Origin: Microbulbifer sediminum
Lineage (GTDB): Bacteria > Pseudomonadota > Gammaproteobacteria > Pseudomonadales > Cellvibrionaceae
Direction of reading: 5' to 3'
Length of the DNA: 64,000 nt
Assembly: GCF_021729035.1 (NCBI RefSeq)
Contig: NZ_JAJSAP010000005.1
Location: 372,001-436,000 of the forward strand
Shown here: positions 40,281-50,453 of the stretch, in pieces
Numbering within the stretch: the stretch's first letter is position 1
Layout: each line of letters begins with the position of its first letter
Program-made: the position numbers and the translations under genes
Notes under the pieces: model-generated
The model's database searches: none
Seen by the model: only the letters and a program-made list of their open reading frames with translations
What the model was told of the DNA's origin: nothing

Positions 40281-41719
40281 CAGGCTGTCTCCCCCGCCGC
40301 TACAAACTCACGCACATCGACAAAGTGGCCGGCAACCGCGGCTGCGGCCGCCATGGCCGGGCTTACCAGGTGCGTGCGGCCACCGTAACCCTGGCGCCCC
40401 TCAAAATTGCGGTTGGAGGTGGACGCGCAATGCTCACCCGCCCCCAGCTTGTCCGCGTTCATCGCCAGGCACATGGAACAGGAGGGCTCGCGCCACTCGA
40501 ACCCGGCCGCGGTGAAGATCTCGTGCAGGCCCTCTTTCTCGGCCTGCGCCTTCACCGACTGGGAACCGGGCACCACCAGCACCTGCTTGACGCTGCCGGC
40601 CTTGGTGCGGCCTTTCGCCACCGCTGCGGCGGCGCGCAGGTCCTCGATGCGGGAATTGGTGCAGGAGCCGATAAACACACGATCCAGCTTGATGTCACCG
40701 ATCGCCTGGCCGGCACGGAGCCCCATGTATTCCAGTGCGCGCTCGATACCGGTGCGACGGGTCTGGTCCGCCTCGGCGGCCGGGTCCGGCACCCGCGCAT
40801 TGACTGAAGCCACCATTTCCGGCGAGGTGCCCCAGCTTACCTGCGGCTCGATCTCCCCGGCCGCCAGCTCCACCACGGTATCGAAAACCGCATCATCATC
40901 GGAGTGCAGGCGGCTCCAGTTCTCCACCGCCTGCTCCCACTGCTCGCCTTTCGGTGCGTAGGGCTTGCCCTTCACATAGTCCAGGGTGACCTGGTCCACC
41001 GCCACCATGCCGGCGCGGGCGCCCGCCTCGATGGCCATGTTGCAGATGGTCATGCGGCCTTCCATCGACATGCTGCGGATCGCGGAGCCGCCAAACTCGA
41101 TGGCATAGCCGGTGCCGCCGGCGGTACCGATCCTGCCGATAATCGCCAGTACCACGTCTTTCGCGGTCACGCCCGGACCCAGCTCGCCGTCGACGCGCAC
41201 CAGCATGTTCTTCATTTTCTTCTGGATCAGGCACTGGGTGGCCATCACGTGTTCCACCTCGGAAGTCCCGATACCGTGGGCCAGCGCCCCCAGTGCACCG
41301 TGGGTGGAGGTGTGGGAGTCACCGCAGACCACGGTCATGCCCGGCAGGGTGGCCCCGGTTTCCGGCCCGATCACGTGGACAATGCCCTGGCCCGGCTCAT
41401 TGATACCGAACTCCACGATGCCGAAGTCATTGCAGTTCTCATTCAGGGTCTTGACCTGGATGCGCGAGACCTCATCGCGGATACCATCGATGCCGCCGGC
41501 CCGCTCGGCGCTGTCGGACGGCACGTTGTGGTCCGGTGTGGCCACCACAGAGTCGGTACGCCATGGCTTGCGGCCCGCCAGGCGCAGGCCCTCGAACGCC
41601 TGCGGCGAGGTGACCTCGTGGATCAGGTGGCGGTCGATATAAATCAGTGCGGTGCCGTCTTCGCGGCTCTTGACCAGGTGGTCCTGCCAGAGTTTGTCGT
41701 AAAGCGTCTGCCCGGCCAT
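40280..41719 (-). CDS. leuC: 3-isopropylmalate dehydratase large subunit
   Basis: 479 residues; aconitase-family subunit carrying the [4Fe-4S] cluster. Cluster cysteines are in [14 protein letters not shown] and [24 protein letters not shown] is the aconitase signature. It is the first gene of the leuCDB-asd-usg-fimV run; a LysR gene diverges from it. Confidence 0.97.
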   Translation of the reverse strand: MAGQTLYDKLWQDHLVKSREDGTALIYIDRHLIHEVTSPQAFEGLRLAGRKPWRTDSVVATPDHNVPSDSAERAGGIDGIRDEVSRIQVKTLNENCNDFGIVEFGINEPGQGIVHVIGPETGATLPGMTVVCGDSHTSTHGALGALAHGIGTSEVEHVMATQCLIQKKMKNMLVRVDGELGPGVTAKDVVLAIIGRIGTAGGTGYAIEFGGSAIRSMSMEGRMTICNMAIEAGARAGMVAVDQVTLDYVKGKPYAPKGEQWEQAVENWSRLHSDDDAVFDTVVELAAGEIEPQVSWGTSPEMVASVNARVPDPAAEADQTRRTGIERALEYMGLRAGQAIGDIKLDRVFIGSCTNSRIEDLRAAAAVAKGRTKAGSVKQVLVVPGSQSVKAQAEKEGLHEIFTAAGFEWREPSCSMCLAMNADKLGAGEHCASTSNRNFEGRQGYGGRTHLVSPAMAAAAAVAGHFVDVREFVAAGETA

Positions 41720-41857
41720 GGCCGTCTCTCCTCAGTCTTGTGATTGCGGCAGTCTAGGGGGGACATTGCATAACATCAATTTATATTTATTATAAGAAGA
41801 TGTCGCATTTGGAATGGTTCAGGCTGTACCGGCCCGGGCTCCCCTGACGGAGAGAAC
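41720..41857. promoter_or_regulatory. AT-rich divergent promoter region of leuC and lysR
   Basis: A 138-base gap between divergent genes. It holds an AT-rich core (about 41770-41805), unusual for this region, with TATAAT on the minus strand about 70 bases before leuC, and an interrupted dyad ACATC…GATGT around it. This is the arrangement expected for LysR control of a divergent operon (T-N11-A type site). The exact box cannot be fixed by eye. Confidence 0.55.
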
Positions 41858-42760
41858 ATGGAAATACAGTGGCTGAAGGCCTTCCTGAGTATTGCCGAGC
41901 AGGGCTCGGTATCTGACGCGGCCGAGGAGCTGCACCTGACCCAGCCCGCAGTCTCCAAGCGGCTGGCGGCACTTGAGCAGCAGCTGGGCACGCCCCTGTT
42001 CGACCGCATCGGCCGCCGCCTGCAGCTTACCGATGCCGGCCGCGCCCTGCTGCCGCGGGCGCGCCACATCCTCAATGAAGTGAGTGACGCCGAACGCGAA
42101 TTGCGTGCGCTGGGGGGCGAGGTGGCCGGCAGTCTGCGCATCGCCACCAGCCACCATGTGGGCCTGCATCACCTGCCACCGGTACTGAAGGAATTCAGCA
42201 ACCGCTACCCGGATGTGGCGCTGGACATCGATTTTGTCGATTCGGAGCAGGCCTACGAGGCCCTGATGGCCGGGGAGTACGAGCTGGCGGTGGTGACCCT
42301 GGCCCTGAAGGAATACCCGAACCTGGAGGCGCGCGTAATCTGGCCCGACCCCTGCGTGGTGGTGGCGGCACCGGAACACCCGCTGGCGCAGATGCCGGGC
42401 CTGGACCTGGCCGACCTGGCCCGCTACCCCGCCATACTGCCCGACCTCAACACCTATACCGGCCGCCTGATCAAGCGCGAGTTCGACGCCCAGGGACTGA
42501 AGCTGACTGCCAAGCTGGCCACCAACTTCCTCGAGACCATCAAGATGATGGCCGGGGTCGGCCTCGGCTGGAGCGTACTGCCCCGCACCCTGGTGGACGA
42601 CAGCCTGGCCGTGCTGCCGGTGGAGAAACTAAACATCCTGCGCAACCTCGGGGTGATCAATCACCGCGCGCGCACCCTCAGCAACGCCGCCAGCGCACTG
42701 CAGCAGCTGTTGTTGCAGGCTGCAGCGGAAAACGGGTCACAAGCATCCCGCAAAAAGTAG
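41858..42760 (+). CDS. LysR-family transcriptional regulator
   Basis: 300 residues. N-terminal winged helix (1-62: GSVSDAAEELHLTQPAVSKRLAALE in shorter pieces is the recognition region) and a C-terminal periplasmic-binding-like effector domain (about 90-295). GGAG lies 7 bases before the ATG. Its divergent position suggests it controls leuC and its own gene, perhaps in response to a leucine-pathway intermediate; inferred from position only. Confidence 0.92.
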   Translation: MEIQWLKAFLSIAEQGSVSDAAEELHLTQPAVSKRLAALEQQLGTPLFDRIGRRLQLTDAGRALLPRARHILNEVSDAERELRALGGEVAGSLRIATSHHVGLHHLPPVLKEFSNRYPDVALDIDFVDSEQAYEALMAGEYELAVVTLALKEYPNLEARVIWPDPCVVVAAPEHPLAQMPGLDLADLARYPAILPDLNTYTGRLIKREFDAQGLKLTAKLATNFLETIKMMAGVGLGWSVLPRTLVDDSLAVLPVEKLNILRNLGVINHRARTLSNAASALQQLLLQAAAENGSQASRKK

Positions 42761-42856
42761 AGACCGGTCACAGAATTACCCGGCAATCCTTCGCTGGCGG
42801 CCGACCGCCATAAAAAAAATAGTAAACTAGGCGCCAATTCTAATAAGGAGGCAACA

Positions 42857-43594
42857 ATGAAAAAACTCAGCCTGGCCATTTGCATGGCACTCACCAGCGG
42901 CGCTGCCAGCGCCGATACCATTCTCGGTTTTGACGCCAGCGCCGGCGTGTGGATGCCGTCCTACAGCGGCAGTGTCGGGGTGGACGACTTCAGCATCGAG
43001 GAATTCCAGCCCGCCGAGGACAACGTCACCTTCCTGCAGGCCGCACTCGAGCACCCGGTGCCGTTGGTCCCGAACATCATGCTGTCCCACAGCGCCATCA
43101 AGACCGACGGCTCAACCCGCCTGGAGCGGTTTGTAACCTTCGGCGACGAGACGTTTATTGCCGGCACCGACGTTGCCACCGACCTGGACCTGAGCCACAC
43201 CGACGCCACCCTCTACTACGAGATCCTCGACAACTGGGTGAACCTGGACGTGGGCCTGACCGCGCGCCAGTACAAGGGCGAGATGCAGGTGGAGAGCGCT
43301 ATCCAGTCCGAAAACATCGAGCTGGCCGGCGTGCTGCCGATGGCCTACGGCATGGCCCGTTTCGACCTGCCGTTCACCGGCTGGTCCGTGGTCACCCAGG
43401 GCAATGTGACCGGTTACAACGGCGATACCCTTACCGACCTGACCGCCAAGGTGCGCTGGGACTTCGCTCCGGGCCTGGATATGGCCCTCGAGGGCGGCTA
43501 CCGCAGCATGACCCTGGAACTGAAGGAACTGGACCAGCTGCAGAGCGACCTGGAAATCAGCGGCCCCTACCTGGGCCTGAACCTGCACCTGTAA
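42857..43594 (+). CDS. Outer-membrane beta-barrel protein (TIGR04219-like)
   Basis: 245 residues with a signal peptide (MKKLSLAICMALTSGAASA) and alternating beta strands ending LGLNLHL, a terminal aromatic/hydrophobic strand pattern of small outer-membrane barrels. The start GFDASAGVWMPSYSGSVG fits the TIGR04219 family. AAGGAGG precedes the ATG. Function unknown. A strong terminator follows. Confidence 0.84.
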   Translation: MKKLSLAICMALTSGAASADTILGFDASAGVWMPSYSGSVGVDDFSIEEFQPAEDNVTFLQAALEHPVPLVPNIMLSHSAIKTDGSTRLERFVTFGDETFIAGTDVATDLDLSHTDATLYYEILDNWVNLDVGLTARQYKGEMQVESAIQSENIELAGVLPMAYGMARFDLPFTGWSVVTQGNVTGYNGDTLTDLTAKVRWDFAPGLDMALEGGYRSMTLELKELDQLQSDLEISGPYLGLNLHL

Positions 43595-43612
43595 CCGGGT
43601 AGCAGGCAAATG

Positions 43613-43641
43613 AAAAAGGCGGCCAACTGGCCGCCTTTTTT
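43613..43641. terminator. Bidirectional terminator between the barrel gene and aroC
   Basis: 12-bp arms AAAAAGGCGGCC and GGCCGCCTTTTT with a 4-base loop. It has a T-run in both directions and sits between two convergent genes. Confidence 0.92.
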
Positions 43642-43654
43642 ATATCTGCTCGAA

Positions 43655-44752
43655 CTACCTGTCACTGCTGCTGGCTACCACCCCGGGCTCCACATCGGCG
43701 TTCTGGGCCCGCTGGCGCAGCATATGGTCGATCAGCACCAGCGCCATCATGGCCTCGGCGATGGGCGTCGCACGGATGCCAACGCAGGGATCATGGCGCC
43801 CCTTGGTGATTACCTCGATCGGGTTGCCGTGGATATCGATGCTCCGGCCGGGAATACGCAGGCTGGAGGTGGGCTTCAGGGCGATATGGGCCACGATGTC
43901 CTGGCCGCTGGAGATGCCTCCGAGCACGCCGCCGGCGTTGTTGGACAGGAAGCCCTCTGGCGTGATCTCGTCGCGGTGCTCCGTGCCCTTCTGCTCCACA
44001 CTGGCAAAGCCGGCCCCGATTTCCACCCCCTTGACCGCGTTGATGCTCATCAGGGCGTGGGCCAGGTCGGCATCCAGGCGGTCGAAGATCGGTTCGCCCA
44101 GGCCCGCCGGCACGCCGCTGGCGTGCACCGAAATACGCGCGCCGATGGAGTTGCCCTCCTTGATCAGTGCCTGCATATAGGCCTCCATCTCCGGCACCTT
44201 GTCGGCGTCCGGGCAGAAGAAGGGATTCTGTCCCACCTGCTCCCAGTCGAGCTTCTCGACGCGGATGGGTCCCAGCTGCGACAGGTAGCCGCGCACCTCG
44301 ATGCCGTAGCGCTGGCGCAGCCATTTCTTGGCAATGGCCCCGGCGGCGACCCGCATGGCGGTTTCCCTGGCAGACGAACGACCGCCGCCGCGATAGTCGC
44401 GGATACCGTACTTCTGCCAGTAGGTGTAATCGGCGTGGGCCGGGCGCACCTGCTCGGAAATATTGGAGTAATCCTTGGAGCGCTGGTCGGTATTCTCGAT
44501 CAACAGGCCAATGGGCGTGCCGGTGGTCTTGCCCTCGAACACGCCAGACAGGATCTGCACGGCGTCCGCCTCACGACGCTGGGTGGTATAGCGGGAAGTG
44601 CCCGGCTTGCGGCGGTCCAGTTCCAGCTGGATCTCCTCGGCACTGATCTCCAGCCCCGGCGGGCAACCGTCGACAATGCAGCCCAGAGCCGGGCCGTGGC
44701 TCTCGCCAAAGGAGGTGACACAAAACAGCTTGCCAAAGGTATTGCCGGACAT
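43655..44752 (-). CDS. aroC: Chorismate synthase
   Basis: 365 residues; last step of the shikimate pathway, using reduced FMN. Conserved regions [32 protein letters not shown] with [15 protein letters not shown], and the C-terminal [17 protein letters not shown]. Normal length and N-terminus ([10 protein letters not shown]). It follows prmB by 126 bases on the same strand. Confidence 0.97.
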   Translation of the reverse strand: MSGNTFGKLFCVTSFGESHGPALGCIVDGCPPGLEISAEEIQLELDRRKPGTSRYTTQRREADAVQILSGVFEGKTTGTPIGLLIENTDQRSKDYSNISEQVRPAHADYTYWQKYGIRDYRGGGRSSARETAMRVAAGAIAKKWLRQRYGIEVRGYLSQLGPIRVEKLDWEQVGQNPFFCPDADKVPEMEAYMQALIKEGNSIGARISVHASGVPAGLGEPIFDRLDADLAHALMSINAVKGVEIGAGFASVEQKGTEHRDEITPEGFLSNNAGGVLGGISSGQDIVAHIALKPTSSLRIPGRSIDIHGNPIEVITKGRHDPCVGIRATPIAEAMMALVLIDHMLRQRAQNADVEPGVVASSSDR

Positions 44753-44878
44753 AGATTCGCTTCCGTGACTTCCGCTCAGTCTTCAGTGATTTATTCGGTG
44801 CCCGGGCAATCCACGTGCATTTATCGGGCAAAGGCGGGGCATTATAGAGGATTGCGCCGGCTTGTGCCGGCACCGCAA

Positions 44879-45802
44879 TCAGCTCGCCTCAAAATACGGG
44901 CGATAGGCCAGCAGGTCCTCGCGGCTGATCACGAACACCCCGTGGCCACCGTCGGCAAATTCCGGCCACATAAACGGCACCTCCGGGAAGACCCGCTCCA
45001 GCGCCTCCCAACTGTTACCCACCTCACATACCAGCAGCCCATCCGGCTGCAGGTGGTCGGCGGCCTCGAGCAGCAGCCGACGGGTAAAGTCCAGCCCGTC
45101 GTCGCCGGAGCCCAGCGCGATCTCCGGCTCCGCCTGGTATTCCGCCGGCATTTCCGCCAGGTCACGGGCATCCACGTAGGGCGGATTACACACAATCAGC
45201 TCGTAACTGCAGCCCTCCAGCCCGGCAAACAGGTCCGACTGCACCGCGCGCACGCGCTCGTTCAGCTGGTGGCGGTTGATATTGATCTGTGCCACTTCCA
45301 CCGCACCACTGGAGATATCACTGAGATCCACCCGCGCCCCGGGAAAAGCCTCGGCACAGGCGATGCCAATGCAACCACTGCCGCAACAGAGGTCCAGGAC
45401 GGCCAGTGGCTCCACCTGCAGCCAGGGCTCGAAACCATTGCGGATCAGCTCACCGATGGGGGAGCGCGGCACCAGAACACGACTGTCTACATAGAACGTC
45501 ATGCCGCAGAAATGCGCTTCGTGAGTCAGGTAGGGGGCCGGCAGGCGCTCCTGCACCCGTCGCTCGAGGATGGCCATCACATCACGGCGCTCCTCCATGG
45601 TCAGCCGGGCCTGCAGTACCTCGGGCTTGCTGTCCACGGGCAGGTACAGGGTGTGCATCACCAGCAACAGGGCCTCGTCCCAGGCGTTGTCGGTACCGTG
45701 GCCAAACCACAGGCCGGCCTCGGCAAACCGGCTGGCGCCCCAGCGCACAAAGTCCAGCAGGGTGTGCAGCTCGTGCAGGGAGGCCTCACGCTTCTCGATC
45801 AT
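44879..45802 (-). CDS. prmB: Ribosomal protein uL3 glutamine methyltransferase
   Basis: 307 residues; N5-glutamine methyltransferase that modifies ribosomal protein L3. An N-terminal helical domain is followed by the SAM-binding fold with LDLCCGSGCIGIA (about 136-148) and the catalytic NPPYVDARD that holds the target glutamine. The N-terminus and context (next to aroC) favour PrmB over PrmC. Confidence 0.94.
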   Translation of the reverse strand: MIEKREASLHELHTLLDFVRWGASRFAEAGLWFGHGTDNAWDEALLLVMHTLYLPVDSKPEVLQARLTMEERRDVMAILERRVQERLPAPYLTHEAHFCGMTFYVDSRVLVPRSPIGELIRNGFEPWLQVEPLAVLDLCCGSGCIGIACAEAFPGARVDLSDISSGAVEVAQININRHQLNERVRAVQSDLFAGLEGCSYELIVCNPPYVDARDLAEMPAEYQAEPEIALGSGDDGLDFTRRLLLEAADHLQPDGLLVCEVGNSWEALERVFPEVPFMWPEFADGGHGVFVISREDLLAYRPYFEAS

Positions 45803-45976
45803 TCTCTATCCTTTTTACTGACTGGGCCGGTGCGGAAATCCGACCGGGGGTACTGATCCACTGGCCCTGGCGCAGAGTAAAACCTGCAAGGCCGCCCGGC
45901 GGATCTTTACTCACACATGACAAAAGCTTAGGGTAGCGCACCCGCCCCTCGGGCTGAGATATTGGAACTGGACCAG

Positions 45977-46516
45977 ATGAACGAACACTACGCGCGAATT
46001 ATTGAGGCAATCGGGGAAGATCCGCAACGCCCGGGCCTGAAGGATACCCCCAAGCGCGCCGCCAAGGCGATGCAGTACCTGACCCAGGGCTACCGGCAGT
46101 CCCTCGAGGATATTGTCAACGACGCCATCTTCCCGTCCGACTGCAGCGAAATGGTCCTGGTCAAGGACATCGAGCTCTATTCCCTGTGTGAGCACCACCT
46201 GCTGCCGTTTATCGGCAAGGCCCATGTGGCCTACATCCCCAACGGCAAGGTGCTGGGCCTGTCCAAGGTCGCACGCATCGTCGACATGTTCGCCCGGCGC
46301 CTGCAGATCCAGGAACAGCTCACCGTGGAGATCGCCGAAACCATCCAGGACGTCACCGGTGCCGCCGGCGTGGGCGTGATCATCGAGGCCAAACATATGT
46401 GCATGATGATGCGGGGCGTGGAAAAGCAGAATTCGGTCATGAAAACCTCCGCCATGCTGGGCTCTTTCCGCAGCCAGCAGGCGACCCGCACCGAATTCCT
46501 GTCGCTGATTCGCTAA
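45977..46516 (+). CDS. folE: GTP cyclohydrolase I
   Basis: 179 residues; opens GTP to make dihydroneopterin triphosphate for folate synthesis. Zinc ligands lie in [11 protein letters not shown] and in the later [24 protein letters not shown] is conserved. I start at the ATG giving [15 protein letters not shown]; a TTG 15 bases upstream in frame is possible. It runs divergently from prmB. Confidence 0.95.
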   Translation: MNEHYARIIEAIGEDPQRPGLKDTPKRAAKAMQYLTQGYRQSLEDIVNDAIFPSDCSEMVLVKDIELYSLCEHHLLPFIGKAHVAYIPNGKVLGLSKVARIVDMFARRLQIQEQLTVEIAETIQDVTGAAGVGVIIEAKHMCMMMRGVEKQNSVMKTSAMLGSFRSQQATRTEFLSLIR

Positions 46517-46589
46517 ACTGCCTACACGCGGCATAGGGACGTGCCGCAGTGGCACTGCCGCACGGCCCCCGGATTCACGGAGAGACAAC

Positions 46590-46934
46590 ATGCCCCACCT
46601 GGTGATCGAATACGCCGAAAAGCTGGAAGACAACATTTCCATCGCCGCGCTGGTCAGCACCGCGCAGGAGGCGATGAACCGCTCGGGCCTGTTCGCCCCC
46701 CACACCATCAAGACCCGCGCACTCGCCTACCGGCACTTTATTGCCGGTGAAAAAGGCGGCAGCTTTATTCACGCGGAAGTGCGCTTGCTGGACGGGCGCA
46801 CCGACCGGGAGCGGGAGGAACTCAGCTCGGCGGTGTTCAATGCCCTGTGCCAGTTCGCCGAGGGCGTGCCGGCGGTCACGGTGGAGGTACGGGAGATGGA
46901 CCAGGGCTGTTATTCCAAGCGGCTGCCCTTCTGA
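46590..46934 (+). CDS. 5-carboxymethyl-2-hydroxymuconate isomerase family protein
   Basis: 114 residues, tautomerase-superfamily fold (MPHLVIEYAEKLED). Pro2 is the catalytic base of this family once Met is removed. In homoprotocatechuate degradation the enzyme is HpaF, but no hpa genes lie nearby and folE is directly upstream (73 bases), so the physiological substrate here is uncertain. It may be a stand-alone tautomerase. Confidence 0.85.
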   Translation: MPHLVIEYAEKLEDNISIAALVSTAQEAMNRSGLFAPHTIKTRALAYRHFIAGEKGGSFIHAEVRLLDGRTDREREELSSAVFNALCQFAEGVPAVTVEVREMDQGCYSKRLPF

Positions 46935-47064
46935 GCCGGGGTTGGCCGCCAACCGCCCAGCCTTTTACCTTTGCGGTCGCGGCCAACGGCTGCTCCCTCG
47001 GCAAGATTTCCAGGCTGTACAGCCACCCCACCCCTTCCAGTGGCGGCTCCCGCCGGGTAAGGAA

Positions 47065-47934
47065 TTACTCACCGCGGAGGAAGGGACCAAACCAGTCCGC
47101 GATCTCCTCCGCCCCCTCCTCCATATGCAGGTGATGGCCGCCGTGCATCTCGCGCACGGCGATGTTGGTAAATTGCTGCAGCAGCGGCCGCATCCGCGCG
47201 GGCATCCCCTCGATACCATCCATTGCCAGCACCAGCCGCACGGGAATCTCCGCCTGCTGGATACTCTCCAGGAAAGCGCGCACCTGGTCACTGGTGAGCT
47301 TGCCGGTGGAAGTGGCCTTGAGACGCGGGTCACTGCTCCAGGTGAAACCGTCAGCACTGGCGCGCGTGCCACGCTCGACGATGGCCCGGGCAGCTTGCCG
47401 GCTCAACTTGAACATACCGTTGCGGCGCGCCTCGGTGGCCTCGGCCAGGCTGGTGAACTGCCGCGGTCGGACGGCGCCATAACGGGCTCGCTGGGCAATG
47501 GCGCGGGCCAGGGTCTCCGGGGCCTCTTCCGCCCTGGCCGCCGGCGGTACCAGCCCATCAATCAACGCCAGGCGCTCGACCCGTTTTGGGAAAGTGCCCG
47601 CGGTGAGCATGGCGGATATCGCGCCGCGGGAATGGCCGAGTAGCGCAAAGCGGCGCCAGCCCAGGGCCTCGCTCACCCCCACCACATCCTCGACCTCTTC
47701 CCAGATGTTGTAGTTGGCATCCCGGGATCGATGGTAACTCTGGCCGTGGCCCGCCATATCGATCGCCACCAGGTCGATTCCGTCCAGCAGTGGCGCCAGC
47801 CGGTCAAAACTGGCGCAGTTGTCGAGCCAGCCGTGCAGGGCCAGCACCGGCGCGCCATCGGGATCGCCCCAGCGGCGGGCGGCAATGGCCTTGTGGTCAA
47901 ATTCCAGGGTAATTTCGCGCGGGGAGTCGGTCAT
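47065..47934 (-). CDS. Alpha/beta-fold hydrolase
   Basis: 289 residues with the standard fold: oxyanion motif LALHGWLDNCASFD, nucleophile elbow LLGHSRGAISAML (Ser in GHSRG), and catalytic His near the C-terminus in REMHGGHHLHME. VLALHGWLDN resembles the YbfF/serine-hydrolase-like group found across gammaproteobacteria. Substrate unknown. The 3' half is rich in Arg and Ala. Confidence 0.88.
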   Translation of the reverse strand: MTDSPREITLEFDHKAIAARRWGDPDGAPVLALHGWLDNCASFDRLAPLLDGIDLVAIDMAGHGQSYHRSRDANYNIWEEVEDVVGVSEALGWRRFALLGHSRGAISAMLTAGTFPKRVERLALIDGLVPPAARAEEAPETLARAIAQRARYGAVRPRQFTSLAEATEARRNGMFKLSRQAARAIVERGTRASADGFTWSSDPRLKATSTGKLTSDQVRAFLESIQQAEIPVRLVLAMDGIEGMPARMRPLLQQFTNIAVREMHGGHHLHMEEGAEEIADWFGPFLRGE

Positions 47935-48071
47935 GGTGCAACATCGTTAAAAACCAGCGAATGATGGTGCCGGCCCCGGGGCGGGTAAGCAATGACTTCG
48001 CGGGCCAGCAGGAGTGTCGATAGAGGACCCGGGGACAAAATCGCGGCCCCCGGGGCACGCAACCCGGGCCG

Positions 48072-48527
48072 CTAGGCCTCCGGGTGCTGCAGCCAGGACA
48101 AGTCGGCACAACCGTCCGCCCAGACCTCGGACTCCAGGCAGGCCAGGCTGGCAGTGCCCATCGGGTGGGCGCCGGGACTGCCGCAAAGGCCGTTGACGAG
48201 CGAGCCCACCAGCGGCTGGTGGCTGACCAGTAAGAGCGGGAAGTGCGCGGCGCGGCCCAGGGCCTCCAGCACCTCGCGCGGATCGGTGTCTCCCACCAGC
48301 AGTGGCTGGGTTTCCACCGGCTGGCGCAACCGGCCGGAAACGATCTGCGCGGTCTGCTGGGTCCGCACAAACGGGCTGGCCCAGATGGCACGCACCTGAG
48401 CCAGTTCGTCGGCGCGCTGGTCGCAGATCCAGGCCACCTGGGCCCGGCCGCGATCGGTAAGCTGGCGCTCACTGTCTTCGCCGACCATCGGCTCGGCCTC
48501 GCCGTGGCGCAATATCAGTAACTGCAC
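48072..48527 (-). CDS. sixA: Phosphohistidine phosphatase SixA-like
   Basis: 151 residues of the histidine phosphatase superfamily. The RHG motif is LILRHGEAE with catalytic His8; the second His is in LLVSHQPLVGSL. E. coli SixA removes phosphate from histidine phosphotransfer proteins such as PtsH/NPr. GTG start with GGGAGG upstream. Lies downstream of the DUF4389 and gpsA genes, the common gpsA-sixA neighbourhood. Confidence 0.91.
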   Translation of the reverse strand: MQLLILRHGEAEPMVGEDSERQLTDRGRAQVAWICDQRADELAQVRAIWASPFVRTQQTAQIVSGRLRQPVETQPLLVGDTDPREVLEALGRAAHFPLLLVSHQPLVGSLVNGLCGSPGAHPMGTASLACLESEVWADGCADLSWLQHPEA

Positions 48528-48581
48528 GGTTGACCTCCCTGCGTGCCAATAGCGGGCTAAGGGCCCGCCTGTGACTGCGGA

Positions 48582-49181
48582 CTATTTGTCGCTGTCGTCG
48601 TCGCCCTTGTCGGAGCCCGCATCCGTTTTCTTATCGGTGTCCTTGCTCGCGGCGGCGCCGCCATTGCCCTTGGCCGAGCTGCTCCTGGATCCACCGCTCT
48701 TTTTCGAGGAGCTGCTTTTGGTGGAACTGCTCTTCCCGGAAGAGGTCTTGCTCTCGGGTTTTTTCCCCTCGCTTTTTTTCTCCTCGCCTTCGTCGTCGGC
48801 CCCCAGCTCGATGGGGTCGTACATGCTCTTGCCCTGCGGCTCACCGGACACCACTTCACCCTGCACTTCCTCGGCACTCTCGTAGCCGGACAGGTCCTCG
48901 ATATCGGACTCGGGCCACTCGGCAAACGGGAAGGGTTTTTCCTCGGTGTTGTACACCAGGAATTGCAGCGTCTGGTACACGAAAGACGCGATCTGGTCCC
49001 CCAGGCGGCGCAGGTTGTCATTGGGGCCGCCGGTCAGAATTGAGAACAGGAACTGCAGGACCACCACCGCCAGCATGACAAAGCCGGCAATCTCCAGCAG
49101 TACCGCGAACAGCACCATGTAGAGCAGGCGCATCCACTGGTTGCCGGAGGTGATGTTGTGTTTCAGTTCTTCATTATCCAT
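48582..49181 (-). CDS. DUF4389 membrane protein with low-complexity C-terminal tail
   Basis: 199 residues. Two membrane helices near the N-terminus (about 18-55, LYMVLFAVLLEIAGFVMLAVV and a second) and the conserved VYQTLQFLVYNTEEKPFPF define DUF4389. After residue 115 the chain becomes a Ser/Lys/Asp-rich low-complexity tail about 80 residues long, with repeats of Ser, Lys and Gly, that is probably disordered. Function unknown. Placed between gpsA (13-base gap) and sixA. Confidence 0.87.
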   Translation of the reverse strand: MDNEELKHNITSGNQWMRLLYMVLFAVLLEIAGFVMLAVVVLQFLFSILTGGPNDNLRRLGDQIASFVYQTLQFLVYNTEEKPFPFAEWPESDIEDLSGYESAEEVQGEVVSGEPQGKSMYDPIELGADDEGEEKKSEGKKPESKTSSGKSSSTKSSSSKKSGGSRSSSAKGNGGAAASKDTDKKTDAGSDKGDDDSDK

Positions 49182-49194
49182 ATAGTTATTGCCC

Positions 49195-50229
49195 TCAGGG
49201 TTTAGCCGAATAGGCTACATCGAATGTTTGTGCACCCGACATCAAATCGCGTATTACCTCCGGGATCGGGCGCTCTTCAAATAATATGGCGTGAATGGCG
49301 GAAACCAAGGGCATGTAGACGCCCAATTCATCCGCTTTGTGTTTAATCAGCCGAACCGTGTTCACGCCCTCGGCGACCTGACCGATTTCTGCGACAGCCT
49401 CCTCCAGTGCCCGGCCACGTCCCACCAGGTAACCCACCCGGTAATTGCGGCTCAGGTCCGAAGAGCAGGTGAGGATCAGGTCCCCTACCCCGGCCAGCCC
49501 GATAAAGGTCATCGGGTCGGCCCCCATGGCCTCGGCAAAGCGCATCATCTCCGCCAGTGCACGGGTAATCAGCAGGCTGATGGTGTTCTGACCGCGATCC
49601 AGCGCCACCGCCATACCGGTGACGATGGCATAGATATTCTTCAGTGCACCGGCCAGCTCCACCCCGAACACATCGTTGCTGGAGTAGACCCGGAAGGTTT
49701 CTGAATGCAGGACTTTCTGGATGGTGCTGCAGAGCTCCTCGTCCTCACTCGCGATTACGGTGGCGGTATAGTGATCAGCAACAATTTCCTTCGCGAAATT
49801 CGGGCCGCTCAGTACACCCACGCGCATGCCGGTGGTTTCCTCCCGCAGGATATCGCTCATCAGGTGGAAATTGTCGTGCTCGATACCCTTGGTGGTGGAA
49901 ATCAGCATGGTACCCGGGTCCAGCAGCGGCGCCACACGCTGCACCACCTCGCGGAAAGACTTGCTCGGGATGGCGACAAAAACGATCCGGCAACCGTCCA
50001 GCGCCTCTTCCAGGTCGCTGGTGACTTTCAGCCCCGGGTGCAGGGTGACACCGGGAAGGTAATAGCGGTTTTCCCGCAGGTTGCGGCAGCTCTCCGCACG
50101 CTCCGGGTCGCGCATCCACTGGCGGGTGTCGTGACCGTTGCCGGCAACAATATTGGCAATTGCGGTACCGAAACTGCCGCCGCCCAGTACGGCAATGGAA
50201 AGGGGATTAGAGGTTTCCGTCTGTGTCAT
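49195..50229 (-). CDS. gpsA: NAD(P)-dependent glycerol-3-phosphate dehydrogenase
   Basis: 344 residues; makes sn-glycerol 3-phosphate from dihydroxyacetone phosphate for phospholipid synthesis. The nucleotide loop is [14 protein letters not shown]; the catalytic Lys is in [13 protein letters not shown], and the substrate loop [14 protein letters not shown] is typical. Heads a gpsA-DUF4389-sixA run. Confidence 0.97.
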   Translation of the reverse strand: MTQTETSNPLSIAVLGGGSFGTAIANIVAGNGHDTRQWMRDPERAESCRNLRENRYYLPGVTLHPGLKVTSDLEEALDGCRIVFVAIPSKSFREVVQRVAPLLDPGTMLISTTKGIEHDNFHLMSDILREETTGMRVGVLSGPNFAKEIVADHYTATVIASEDEELCSTIQKVLHSETFRVYSSNDVFGVELAGALKNIYAIVTGMAVALDRGQNTISLLITRALAEMMRFAEAMGADPMTFIGLAGVGDLILTCSSDLSRNYRVGYLVGRGRALEEAVAEIGQVAEGVNTVRLIKHKADELGVYMPLVSAIHAILFEERPIPEVIRDLMSGAQTFDVAYSAKP

Positions 50230-50404
50230 ACCTGTCCGATGGGATTAGATAGGGGAATGGTATTTGTTGTCGTTCAGCGGATTATAGAGGTCGAGCCAGT
50301 CCAGCCCAACGACGGCAGGAAAAAAAAGTGATTTTCGGTCAGTTTGCACGCAAGACTGTGGTCTGGCGGGCAGATCGTGTAAAAGTTCACCACCCGAAAA
50401 CAGG

Positions 50405-50429
50405 AACGGCCGGTTTGTAACCGGCCGTT
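50405..50429 (-). terminator. Hairpin downstream of htpG
   Basis: 9-bp arms AACGGCCGG and CCGGCCGTT with a 7-base loop, 25-49 bases past the htpG stop on the minus strand. Only a short broken T-run follows, so termination may be partial. Confidence 0.55.
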
Positions 50430-50453
50430 CCCGCAGGTGATGATGCCGTCGCC

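Noticed and set aside
43610-45856. A 748-codon plus-strand frame opposite aroC and prmB
   Set aside because: Antisense shadow caused by high GC; the opposite strand holds two complete recognised enzymes.
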